A stretch of 64,000 nucleotides of DNA from Moniliella sp. 'wahieum' (taxonomy: Eukaryota; Basidiomycota; Moniliellomycetes; Moniliellales; Moniliellaceae): positions 310,001 to 374,000 of the forward strand of contig RSEE01000002.1 of assembly GCA_003971905.1 (NCBI GenBank). Reading direction: 5' to 3'. The translations under genes were made by a program, and so were the position numbers. The notes under the pieces were generated by a model. It did not search any database. It was not told the DNA's origin and saw only the letters and a list, made by a program, of their open reading frames with translations. Positions within the stretch are counted from its first letter, which is position 1; every line of letters starts with the position of its first letter. This document shows positions 33,701 to 44,563 of the stretch, piece after piece.

Positions 33701-36700
33701 TCAGGTTCTGAACTACTCTTCCTGGGCGGTGGTGACTTGAGCCCGGGGAAGAGCAACTTCCCTGATGTAGACTTTGAGGGCTCCTTCTGCTCCTTAGGCG
33801 CTGCCGGCGCGTAGTGGCAAAGGGCAGCGAGAACAGAGGCTTTGGTGCAGGTTTGAAGCTTGGGGGGGCAGGCGCTTTCTCCTCTTCAGTAGAAGAAGGG
33901 GGTTTCGATGATGTATCCCTCTGTGCTGGGGGAACAAAAGAAGACCCGGTGGTTCCGCTGGCTGGAAAAGCGAAGCCAAATCCCCCTGTCTTAGGAGGAG
34001 GAGGTGCGGGAGCTGCTTTAAACATAGTAGGCTCGCTAGACGCAGGTGTGGCGGGGATAAAGCAGGCTTGCCTGCAGCGGGGAAAGAAAACCCACTAGAA
34101 GGCCCAGTGGTCGCCAATGGACTACTGGTGGCAGGAGCGATAGATGGAGGCAATGGTGCAGGGGCTGGGGGAGCTACGCGGAAGGCCGGTGCTGACTCCT
34201 GCCCAGCCACTTGCTTCAGAGGGGATGGGGCGAGCGGAGTGGTCTTTGGGAACAGGCGAGTGGGTTGGGGGAAGAGATCGGTCGCTTTTCTCTGCGTTGC
34301 CGTCGCTGGCGCTGTTGTGGGGGTCCGAGGGCCAAGGACGATGGGAGTCCCCGGAGTGAAAATGGTAGGAGACCCAGGCGGAAGATTAGACTCGGGGATG
34401 GGCTCCGTACGCCGAGTAAGAAGTGGAGCGGAACGGGCCTGATCAAAGGCGCTAGCCAAGGCGGGGCCCGTGCGCGTGTGGCTCAGTGCCTGTTTGGCCG
34501 TGCTGGGGGCTGGACGGGATGAGGAGACGAAGGGAGTGGATGAGGGCACGTGCGGCCGACGTGTTGGACGCGACCATGCGAGCGCTGAGTTCCAATTGGT
34601 CCAAAGTGAGCAACGTGACGCGCGACTGGGACGCTAGGTTGCGCATCGTTCGAAAGATAGCGTCGAGGGGTGGGGTCTTCAGGGGCTGCGTGGGCCGTGA
34701 GATTTGAACCCGCAAAGAGACCAGGTAGTCTTCCAACTCACTTGTCCGTCGTTGCACCTCAGCTGTCTTCTTCCGCAATTGGGCCTGAGTTTCCGCCTGC
34801 TCTGGTCCAATCTGCCTGACACGAACCTGGGCAGCGTAGTGGGGGTCCTTCTGGGCTCGAACGAAGCGCGCGGCCTCAGCCTTCTTGGCCTCCAACTTGA
34901 CCGCCCTACTGCGCAATGTCCCCACCCGACTGTTTTCCATTGAGCAACCCTTTTCCAGCGATTCAACTTGGACACGGAGTTCGTCAATCACTGAGTTGAG
35001 TTGCTGGGCGTCGCCCAACGCCCACGGGTGAGAGAGGCCGGCAAGAGTCTTGCCTCCAGTCCGGCGCGTCATGCCAGCAACCTGTTCATCATGTTCCTGG
35101 GCCTGCTCGTTGAGCTGTACAGAAAAAGTTAGTTCATGATCAAGAAGTCAACATGCAACGAAACATACCATCGCCAAGTCTTTCTCGAGAGACTGGTAGA
35201 CATCATAAAACGCAGTTTGGAGTTCCTTCGTAATGATCGCAGGGTCTGGCCCTGCCGGTTTGGGAGGCGAGGGAGGACGTGAGGGCGCAGGAGATGGTGC
35301 GGATCCAGGGGCACCAATAGACGGGAGCTTATCATGGGAAGGAGCTGCATCTTGAGCTGGAGCCAGGGAGGAGGGATACCAGCTTTGGGCGTAGGTTTAG
35401 ACGCACCATCTGCAATGGGCGTAGAGGTAGATGGTTTAGCCTTCTGCTCGGAGGCGGCTAGCGATCCGCCAAATAAGCTGGGCTTGGTCTCCGTCTTTTT
35501 GCCAAAACTGAAGCTGGGCTGGGTCTCCGCAGGAGTACTAGCTTGTTTCCCGAAGAGGGCAGGGGGAGACTGGCCGAAGGAAATTGTTGGGGGTTTGGGT
35601 GGTTGTGATGCCAGGGGGGTTGACTTGCAGTGGCGCCCCCTCCAAAGAGACCCAAAGGAGGCTTTTCCGCGGCAGGTGGGAGGGCTTCGGACTAGGCGGC
35701 AAAGGGGCCGGAGGAACGGCCTTGGACTCCGTAGCTGGGGGTGGTGCCGGAGCCGGAGCAGGAGCCGGAGGTGGAGCCAGGGCCGGGCCGGGGCCTTAGG
35801 AGAGGGAGGTTTTGGTGTCGGATTGGGGTTAGCTTTGAGCGCGTCTCCAAGTCCGCCAAAGCTAAAGGACGAAGGAGCTTCACCCACCTCCTTGGAAAGT
35901 CCAGCAGAGGAAGGTTGCTTTGGCGACTTGGGAGTTGTCGTAGGGGCGCCTTCAGGCTTACTAAAGCCAAGGCGATGGAGCTGCATCGTTCTTCTCCTCT
36001 GGTTTCTTTCCAAAGATACTGGCTTGATTCCCAAACACGGGGGCTGGTGGCTTGGTAAGTGGTCCGCCTGCACCAAAGATATTGGACGATGAAGTGTTCT
36101 TGGCCAGCGCACCGAACCCTCCCTGGTTGGAACCGGTCAAGCTGGCAAACCCGCCCGTTGAAGGTGCCGCAAACGCTGACTTGCCTGATCTGGTTGTGCA
36201 GCGCCCGACGTTTGACCAAAGCCCGTGCTGCGCTTGGCTGCGTCACCAAATCCGCTAAAAGCAGTTGGGGCCTGGGGAGCTTGACCAAACGCTGACGACT
36301 GGCCAAATGCACTGGTTTGTCCGAAGGCTGATGGCTTGCCAAACGCGCTCGACTGGCCAAACGCGCTGGGTTGGCCAAACCCGCTCGGCTTGCCAAAAGC
36401 GCTGGGTTGGCCAAACCCGCTCGGCTGACCAAACCCACTCGGTTGGCCAAACGCGCTGGGCTTAGCAAGTGCACTCCCAGGCGGGGCCGCAGGGAGTGGT
36501 TGTCGTCCCAAAACCAAACCCAGCTGAAGGGGCCGAGGGAGTGGCGTGAGCGCCAAATCCGATCGAAGGTTGTGGTGTAGCCGGCGCAGCGCTCGAGGGA
36601 GCTCCCGGGGCAAGCGAAGACGATCGTCGGGGTTAGCTGCCGCAACGTGGGGGTAAGGAGTGCCGTCGACAGAGATGATGTGGTACTGGAGCAGGATACC

Positions 36701-37902
36701 GTCGTCGGTGTAGACGAGCAAGATGGGCATGGGCGGGAACTTGTCTTTGCCCTCTTCTCCCTTCGCTTCGGCATTCGGATCATCGGTGCGGTCTTCAGCG
36801 CTAAGATCAAGTGCCAAACCAACGGGTTGGGTATCCACGCTCGAATCGGTAGTCGACACGGGGAGTAGGCCGTGCGGTTTCTTGAAGTTCTAGGTAAGCC
36901 ACCCACCCACGTCGGCACCTGGGTTCCCCTCTCCAGGTTGAGCACCGAGGGCGCCAATGTCCGTGCTCGCCACATTGCCAACGAAGAGGAGATGCTTGAT
37001 CCCTCCCCAGTGGCGAAGTGCCGCAGCTAGGCGGAAGGAGCGCTCTCCCCGGCAAAGTTCATGGCGGGGTCAACGGGGACTTTGACGTGCGTAAGGTTCT
37101 TAGTCGCTTGATCCCGAAGCAAAATGTAAACCTGCTCTTCCCCATCTTCGGCTTCGGGTAGTGGGGCATAGGTGACAACAAGACATGGTTCTCCAACCAG
37201 CGCACATCAACTGCCGCTCCACGCCGGAGGGGGAGGTAACTCTGCGGCCATCTTGCCTTGTGGGTATACTGCAGGACCTTTCCATCGGCCATACCAAGCG
37301 CAACTTGCTTTCCAACGTGAGACCAGCACGCAGCGCTGACCCTGGGCAAGAAGACTGGGGAGCCATCCAATGGAAGGAAGTAGGCATCCCCGGCGATTGA
37401 TGCGGCCGAGGCGTAAATACCGACAGCTAGTTCGGGGTGGGCACCAGGATTGGCCAGGAGTTCGATGAGGGTGGCACCCGGCAGGAGAGGAAATGATGGA
37501 GGAGGGGGAGCTCTCACCCACCGCAGTAGGGGGAAGAAGGGCCACACGGCCGTCGGCGAGACCGAGCAAGAGCTTGCCGTCCTGAGTCCAGTCGACAAAC
37601 ACGGCATTTGCTCCGAGCGGCGAGAGAGCCATGGGCATACGGAGTGGGGGCAGTGCGGTTGAGTGATGGGCGGCGACAGCAGCTCGCGCGCGGGCAGCGA
37701 GTGCACCGCCCATCCGTCGGCAGATGGCGACGGCGACGCGTGCTGGGCGGTGGAGAGGAGGAAGCGGGCGAGGACAAGGCGAGGTCGCCAGCAGGCGACC
37801 GGCTGAGCCATCGGGGACGCGGAGGGGAGGGCTGAGGCGCAGGTTGACGCCTGCAGAGCTCGCTCACTGGAGTGCGTCCAACTGGCCTTCGCCGGCCTCC
37901 AT
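30716..37902 (-). CDS. NUP159: FG nucleoporin, Nup159/Nup214 type
   Basis: Cytoplasmic-filament nucleoporin involved in mRNA export. The N-terminal third (about 36.6-37.9 kb) is a beta-propeller: VFVDWTQDGKLLLGLADGRV, QVALGMADGKVLQYT, VDVRWLENHVLL, LRHWGGIKHLLFVGN and ILLVYTDDGILLQYHIIS. This is the Dbp5-binding domain order of Nup159. FG repeats follow (SAFGQPSGFGQ units at 36.28-36.48 kb, then SFSFGGLG, FGKQASTPAE, SLFGG and many others to 31.6 kb). A coiled coil sits at 34.5-35.1 kb (VIDELRVQVESLEKG, AQLRKKTAEVQRRTSEL). A (KEEP)n tract lies near 32.1-32.35 kb, and an acidic end (DEDEDDDEGVDVDDDQDG; ELEDNQAALL) reaches the stop at 30716. Frames change many times, so exon structure and exact length (about 2,300 residues) are uncertain. 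A second gene starting near 32.7 kb (MSEVPTEP) is possible, but the FG motifs continue past it. Confidence 0.82.
32078..32353. repeat. 12-bp tandem repeat encoding KEEP
   Basis: About 22 copies of a 12-bp unit (plus strand TCCTTAGGCTCC, changing halfway to TCCTTGGGCTCC), with two 9-bp short units. On the minus strand the Nup159 frame reads Lys-Glu-Glu-Pro repeats, while the other frames also stay open (RRNP, SSLG), a common effect of multiple-of-three repeats. Confidence 0.92.
36285..36480 (-). repeat. FG-repeat block, tandem GFGQPSAFGQ units
   Basis: Near-identical 18-24-bp units (plus strand TTGGCCAAACCCGCTCGG type) encode the SAFGQ/SGFGQ repeats of the nucleoporin; their high nucleotide identity points to recent expansion. 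Confidence 0.85.
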
Positions 37903-38076
37903 CGTTGCGGGTGGTGGTGGTGGAAAAACGACGGACAGACAAGCGAGCATCAGGCGGAACGGCCGAGCAGATGCTTACGTACGCGCCCGAAACTCCCGCT
38001 TCCCAGCTGCGCAGGGCCGTGCGCCGAAACTTTCACACCCACTGCGTCTCTTGGCCCGCTGCCTCCCTCCACCAGC
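37903..38076. promoter_or_regulatory. Divergent promoter NUP159 / PPX1
   Basis: Only about 170 bp separates the two divergent start codons. It is GC-rich with no TATA box. No known site is identified. Confidence 0.5.
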
Positions 38077-39357
38077 ATGAGCCCGCGCCCCCTCGCCGCC
38101 TTTCTCAAGCAGCAGAAGCAGGCCTTCCTCGGCCTCCCGGCCTCCCCCGCAAGCTCACCCTCGTCAGCGGCAACGAGTCCGGTGACCTGACTCGCTCGTG
38201 TGCGCTCTGAGCGTGGGCTACGCTCTTCACGCCTACCCTATCCTGCAGACGCGCGCCCGCGACCTACCGCTTCGGCCCGAAAACATCCTTGCCCTCCGTG
38301 CGGGCGGGGTGGACGTGCGGGACGTAATTAACCTGGACGACGTTGAAGCGACACTTCCCAAGCTCTCAAGCGCGGCAGTGGAGATCGTATTGGTGGACCA
38401 CAACCGTCTGACGAGCAGCCTGAGCCAATTCGATCCCAAGGTGATTGCCCTGCTGGACCAGTGCGTGCACCTCTCTTCGCGCTACCGAACTTGATCTAAC
38501 TTCATGTACTCAAATGTAGCCATGTGGACGAGGGATTATATCTTTCTGCATCCCCAAGGACCATTCTTCCCCCTGAGGAGTGTGGGTCATGCTCCTCCCT
38601 CGTCACCCGGGCCTTCCAGCGCGGATGGCTTGCACCACTGGTGGATGGGAAGCCACAAGAGCTAAACTGCGAGGTGGCGCGCTTGCTTCTCTCGGCCAAT
38701 CTGATTGACACACATAATCTCGATCCGACTATCGGCAAGGCGCACGCTGTGGACCATGAGGCGGCCTCGCTCCTGTCTTCCCTCGCTCAAGTTCCCCTTG
38801 GTGTGTCCTCGTCGGCAATTTCGGCCCTCAGCTTGAAACAAGACCCAACAAACAGTGAACGCAGCGCAGCTGTACAACGCCCTATCTGAGGCCAAAAATG
38901 ATGTTTCTGGTTTGGACACTCTCCAGCTGCTCACCCGAGACTACAAGCAGTACACCTGGGACGGCCCAGATGGGAGCAAATGGGAGGTGGGGCTGGGAAC
39001 AGTGCCAGAACCGCTCGAAAATTGGTTAAGCCGCGAGGGCCTAGCAAGTTTATTTCGGGGTGCAAAGAGTTTTCCCAAGAGCACCATCTCGATCTCTTAG
39101 GCGTCCTCACTTCTTTTGAGAAGGAGGGTACGTTCCAGAGGCAAGTCGTGGTCTACTCTCCGGGGGAGAAGGGCACGTTTGACCAATTTGTCGCGACGGC
39201 TGAGCAAGATTCGAGGGAGTCTCTCGACCTGGTCCCGCTCGAATGTAAGGACCTGGCGGGAAATTTCTTCGTTTGGCAACAACGCCAGACTCGCTCGACT
39301 CGCAAGCAGGTTGCCCCCGCGTTTTCCAAGGTGGTATCCAAGGTCCATCCGGCCTAG
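38077..39357 (+). CDS. PPX1: Exopolyphosphatase, DHH/DHHA2 (Ppx1/Prune) family
   Basis: Releases phosphate from the ends of inorganic polyphosphate in a metal-dependent way. The N-terminus MSPRPLAAFLKQQKQAFLG is followed by LTLVSGNESGDLDSLVCALS, the first metal-binding motif, where one G is missing at about 38189. IVLVDHN is motif II. The DHH signature is split by a 59-nt intron (38461-38519, GTGCGT...TGTAG) that joins LLDH to HVDEG, giving D-H-H-V-D-E-G. VARLLLSANLIDTHNLDP carries the later Asp ligand. The DHHA2 domain reads LLTRDYKQYTWDG, EVGLGTVPEPLENW, HHLDLLGVLTSF and RQVVVYSPGEKG, with the stop after VVSKVHPA at 39357. Two further one-base shifts lie at about 38855 and 39030. It is followed after 370 bp by RTT109 in the same direction; the two are separate genes. 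Confidence 0.9.
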
Positions 39358-39730
39358 TAGTTTTTTTGCCTTTTAATTGTTGCACAAGTGCCTGCCACAA
39401 GCTACTGCTGTTTCGTTCCAGTTAGATGGCTCATCGTTAGTTGACTGGTTGTGTGTGGGCTCTACCAGTGCCCTTGTCGAGCCAGAGTGTAAAGGCGCCT
39501 CAGCTATCATATGACGTCGATCGTCCCCATATTCGCTTGGATTGCTTCCGTCGCATGCGTCACGCGCATCAGAGGATGGATGCGGTACGCGTAACCGGCA
39601 CGATATATCGCGATAGACCATCCAGTCGGGCTGAAACATTGCAATTTGATTGCAGATGCGCTTAGCTTCGCGTCGCGCTCTGAGCAACGCTTGACCCACC
39701 TCCCACCGTTCCTCCCCCCAGCTGCTCGGA

Positions 39731-41556
39731 ATGACCGAAGGAAAACAGTTCTTCAACGGCAGCCAGGCCCTGCTGGACCATATCCAGCAAGCCTTTCGTG
39801 AGCCTGGGATTCTTCTTTCCCAGGCGGGGACGCTGCGCGTGAGGCTCATTTCTCCTCCCCGCGTGTGATCCGGAACTGTTTGGCCTGGCCCATGCCGCCG
39901 GCGCGCCCGCTGCGCCAATCAAAGTGTGGGCGGAAGAGCTTCTCGTGACGGGCATCTGGACACCGGAGGCAGACCCAAGCGCGGACAAGATCATTTACGC
40001 CTTAAGTCTAGACCTCTTCACCCTGCCGGCCTACCGGTCTGGCGTGGTGTATGTGTCGAAGCTGGATACGACCGGATATGCCCCCCCCTCGTTGGCGCCA
40101 GACCTAAGAGAGGCACGAGTCAAGTTTGGGGGAGGAAGCGCACGACAATTGCAAAGTTACTCACCGAGAGCGTGCTTTCCTACTTTGTCCAGCTGGGACA
40201 TTGGCGACTCCCTTCTACGGCGGCAGACGAAGAGGAGAGATACGCGGTGGACCATGTCTCACTCCATGTACTTGCCCGCGCACAACACGCGTACCTCTTC
40301 CCCTGGTCCAACAAGGGAGAAGGAAAACATATTCTCACAGACAAGCAACTGATTCGGTGGTGGCGCTCGGTCCTCACTTGCGTGCTCTCTTCTGCCAATG
40401 AAGACCAACCTTCGTCTCAGAGCACTTCTTCCGCCAAGGCTCCCTGGACCCAGCTTTCTATCTCATCCCCGGATTTTCCAGTTAGAATCGACCGAGGTAC
40501 TCCCTTTGCCGTCCACGAGAGTGTGGAAGTACGGCGAGCCGTACACGCACGTCTGGCCAAAGGAAGGGGGGAACTTCCTCCCGCTTTACCACCCGGGCGT
40601 CCCTTCGACCTCCTCCCCCCCAACCGGAAGGGTGTGCGTCCATCTCAAGTTGGGACCAAGTATCTAGGGACAGGAGAAGAAGCGACGGAGCTAAGCATTG
40701 CCGCCCTCGTTCCGTCGTTTGACGATGATCCCAAAGGTCGTTTCCTTGCCGAGCTGGTGGAAGAGGCTTACGATCAAGGGCGGGGCATCAAGGTTGGGCA
40801 CAAACGAAAGACGTCCTTGGATTCTGGACCTCAAGCTAAAAAGGTCAAGCCGGAACAGAGCGAGTCGGGGGTAGGGGTGCCTGAACCTCCCCGAGACGGA
40901 CTCAGATCTGCTCCGGATCAAGAACAAGAGCCTGACAAAACCCCCAGCGCGACTGGCCTTGCGCCTACTGCAGTCCTGACACCACCCAAAAAGACTTTTG
41001 GAAAGAGCGGGCGCAGTTGGACAAGGTGTCCCCGGCCGAATTCTGGGAACGGATGGGGTTTCGGCAAGAGTGCAACTGGGCACGGCGGTGGGCGTGTTTG
41101 TGGTCCTAGTCCAGCGCACTGGTGGGACGTCGGCACCCCCTGTTGCTTCTATTTCGCAGGCTAGCGAGACAGAGCCCGCCCCACCCCTGCCACGGAAAGC
41201 TGGCGCACGGTTCTGGGAGCATTGCCGGGCAAAACACTGCATGAGCTGGTCATCCGCCTCCTGTTGCTCGATAAGAACGATTGGTCTACCGCGGCCTCGG
41301 CGACGGAACTGACACACAAGTGGATGCAGACGCTGACGAATATGGAGCGGCGGAAAGGCGAGGTACCTCGGTCGGGGTCTGATGGTGCAGCGCCCGAAAG
41401 TCCTCAGACCTATGTTTTGCTCCGCATTGCTCCACCCCCGGCGGAGGGGTGGAGCAAGCTAAAGTACGTGCGCAGCAGATCGAAGCAGAGCGCCAAGCAT
41501 ACGTGCCGCCCAAGCCAAGGGCACTGACGGTCAAGCGCAAGAAGCGTACTACCTAA
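39731..41556 (+). CDS. RTT109: Histone H3-K56 acetyltransferase Rtt109 (KAT11)
   Basis: Fungal-specific acetyltransferase that, with Vps75/Asf1, marks new histone H3 during replication. The start MTEGKQFFNGSQALLDHIQQ is followed by LLVTGIWTPEADPSADK, the strand block VVYVSKLDTTGYAPP, and LTESVLSYFVQLGHWR. Then comes HVLARAQHAYLFPWS with GKHILTDKQLIRWWRSVL, a block I know from Rtt109 proteins. Later FWERMGFRQECN and LGTAVGVFVVLVQRTGG match the conserved ERMxFRQEC segment. A Lys/Arg-rich tail ends KRKKRTT at 41556, a likely nuclear targeting or histone-binding tail. The frame changes at about 39866, 40130, 41020, 41070 and 41450. A nuclear-localisation-like HKRKTSLDSGPQAKKVK lies before the RMxFRQEC block. 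I am fairly sure of the family but cannot confirm catalytic residues. Confidence 0.84.
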
Positions 41557-41829
41557 ACTGGAGAAGGGGAATAGAAATGTATAACTGCCAGAACAGGCGT
41601 AATACCAAGACTGATAAGGCCTTCCTACGTTGGCACGTTGAGCGCGCCAGAGTGAGTATCCAGCTGGCCCACGATCAAGTCCAACGCAAAGAAGTGCAAA
41701 ATGATAGTCAAAGAGGCCTAAGGCATCTGCTGAAACCGTCAGTGAAGACACAGGGGTGTTAGTTACCTTGCCGCACGTCGAACTTCAACTGTTGATCCAT
41801 AACTTAATCGTGCCGAACTTTCTTCGATG

Positions 41830-44041
41830 CTACGCAGATGTCAGCCACATGAGTGCGGAATGGTGCAAGCAGTTGAGGGGAAACGTACTTATCTCCACCT
41901 CAAATTCTTCCTCCTCACGGGTATGTTTGAGCGTGGCAGTGTCGGTAGTTGAGCCCTTGTCGGTGCTAGATCCATCTTCATAAGCACGTTGGGTAGAAGG
42001 GGAAGAGGGGGAGCCAATGCTCGAGCCGTGATCCTTTTCATCTTTTTGTAAAGCAGCGTCATCCGTACCCTGTCGTCCGTGCGTCTGTGCCGAACCCTTT
42101 TCAAATTGGCCAGTGAGAACATGCTTCACGTCCCCAACATCCTTCCAGGTGTTCGCCTCCTGCACATTTCCCGAATCTGTAGGCGTACCCTTTTCCCTCC
42201 CGAAAAGATGTATCGGTTTGGGGTGAGTTGGTAACCTCGCTTTCTTTGGACGTATCCTCCTCCTCTGGCTCATCCGCTTCGTCTTCCCCGACAAGGAAAT
42301 TGTAGCGAGTGATGAACCTCGGGCCTTCGTCCACCGAAACCATCAGTGGGCCATCGACATGCTTCTGATGCACCATGACCATCTCTTTCAATAGCAGTTC
42401 AGAAGTGAACACATGATCCTGCAAGCACATGGTCAGTATCACGTATCCATGTAGCGATGCCGAGCATGCACCGAGGGGAGACGACGTACCTCATTCAACT
42501 GCAGGTCTAACAAGGGGAATGTCAACAAAAGTTCGATCTGCTCCTGGAGGTAGTCGGCCAACCATTCCCGTATCCGTTGGAAAAATACCAACATGGACTG
42601 GCCCAAGAGCACCTCATAATCCGCCACCAGCACTAGCGCTTGCACTGGCTGCTCGTCCACCCCCAAGACAGTGACCAGGGGTGGAGGTTCTTCCCCCACC
42701 TCTTTCTCCGACAGGATGGCAAACGTGCACGCCCCGAATGTCAACTGAATGCTTGGTTCCAGCCTGTCCTCCTTGTTTGCCAAATCCATCCCAGGGGCAG
42801 GCTGATCCTGCTCCACGGGAGGATCACCCACATTTGGGCTCTCCTCTGTATCCGCAAGCGAGTGATGGGCAGAAGCTTCCTCCCCCGAAGGGGCAAACGC
42901 GCCGGGGTTCTCCTCTGCCTCCGTAAGGGGGATGCCTGCTTTAGAGGTTGCAACAGGCGATTTGGCGTCCACTGGACCTTGCGACCCAACTGGCGAATCG
43001 GCGCCCTCTGTATCCCCACTCCCAATAAGTAACCCAACGCCCTCGGTATCCTTATCCTTAGGGACAGAATCAGAGGTGACTTCCTGGGCAGACGAGGGTG
43101 GAACGCGCTCAAAATCAGCCTCGTGCTCGGAAGGGGCCTCCGCATCTGAGCCAGTAGGAGCAGGACGAAGGCCGGGACTAGTGTCCTGCGCGGGGCTTGT
43201 GTTGGTACCGACGTCGGTCTCGTTCACTGGCTTGGCTTTCGGAGGCAGCTGATCCACTCGTGGCGATGCAGGTTCCAATTCCGTACATTGTTCTGGAACC
43301 AAACTAGCCCTTTCTACCGAACCAACTTCGGGGGCAGTAACTGGCACAGCCGCGGAAATATCTCCTGACTCCTTCGTCGGCCAAACCTCCTGGGACAGGA
43401 CGTCATCTTGGGCCGCATCTTGCGCCGGCCCCGGCCCCTGCGTGTTGCCTGACAGATCTGCTCCTGCCTCAGCGGTGTTCTCCCGTGGGGAGGCATGGTG
43501 CATGTAAGGTGGGTGCTGGCTTGACAGTGGTTCGGCAGGTGGTTGTGGGCCGGGCAACGCCACCGATGGTCCAGCAGTCTCTTGAGGGGCAACGAACGCG
43601 GCCGCTTCAGGAGACGTGGGGTGGTCTGCGGGTTTCATGCGGGGGAACGGCGAGCTCGAGTTGCGGGTGGAACGGGGACTGCATAGGAAGGACGGATGCT
43701 CCTGGGACACGGTCCGCTGCCTCCCCAGTTGGGTGCTGGCCTAAATCGATTAAGTGCGCCTCGGCGTGCATGGGGGAAAGGGGCGCAGGGGGTTCGGGAT
43801 CGGCGCGCGTCTCAAGCTCGGATTCGAGGACGACGTCGAAAGGGGAGCCCGGCGCGGTGGAGTGCGGTTCCTCTGCCATGGGTTCAAGGTCAAAGTCGAC
43901 AGGCATGGGCTCGCTGGGCGGGAGCATCTCGTAGTCCACGTCGGCGGGATCAGCGGGATCCGCCCCACTGGCGGGGGCATCGTCCATAACGGCGTCCCAA
44001 GCGTCGACATAGGGCGAGGGCATGTCCATGTCGGCATCCAT
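41830..44041 (-). CDS. Acidic, disordered conserved protein of unknown function
   Basis: I do not recognise this gene. The N-terminal 400 residues are disordered and rich in Pro, Glu, Asp, Ser and Ala (PADVDYEMLPPSEPMPVDFD; GVGLLIGSGDTEGADSPVGS). The ordered part begins at about 42.75 kb: IQLTFGACTFAILSEKE, LVLVADYEVLLGQSMLVFFQ, REWLADYLQEQIELLLTFPL and LDLQLNE. After a probable intron at about 42489-42422 it continues DHVFTSELLLKEMVMVHQKH and EGPRFITRYNFLVGEDEADE. The C-terminus is again acidic. ATG 44041 is the first in frame. The regular, frame-consistent, hydrophobic-patterned core argues for a real protein, possibly nuclear given its composition. One shift near 43625 joins the two N-terminal parts. 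Confidence 0.6.
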
Positions 44042-44563
44042 CGCAGCGGTCAACTTGGGGGAGACGAGTAAGGGCGAGTTGCTGGTAGCACTTGGTTGGG
44101 CAGAACCAAAGCCTGGGTCGCCCCTCTGGTTTAAAGCTTAATCGGCAGCCGGATAATCGATAACCCTTAATCAGCTTAAGCAGACCCAGCAGGCCGCCGC
44201 AGCGCCCAGCACCAAACGCCCCAAGCAGCCCCAGGAGGCCCAGGTCCAGGGTTGTGAGGCGGAATGCGCCGACTGTGGCCCAGTGCCTCCTAGCAAAGGC
44301 GCTGTGCTGCGTGGCAGTTCTGGGCGAGCAATTAAGTTGTCGCCCAAAGCATTCTTAGCTTTCTTCCCTGACCTCAGGCTGAGGCCTCACCTTTGGCTTA
44401 TCGCCCAAGACTCTCTCCAGACCTCCCTTCCCCCCCGTTCGGCCGTGTAACGCTTCTGGCTGGACTCCCCAAAGATCCCCGTTTCCCCTAATTGACTGAT
44501 CGTCGATCTTGTGTCGATAGGCACCACAATACGAATAAGTCAAAGGTCCTCGACGATCCTAAC
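44042..44563. other. Divergent spacer, no gene seen
   Basis: About 520 bp between two divergent starts with no conserved coding content; it contains short CAGCCCAG/CCCAGCAGG repeats near 44180-44290. Confidence 0.45.
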
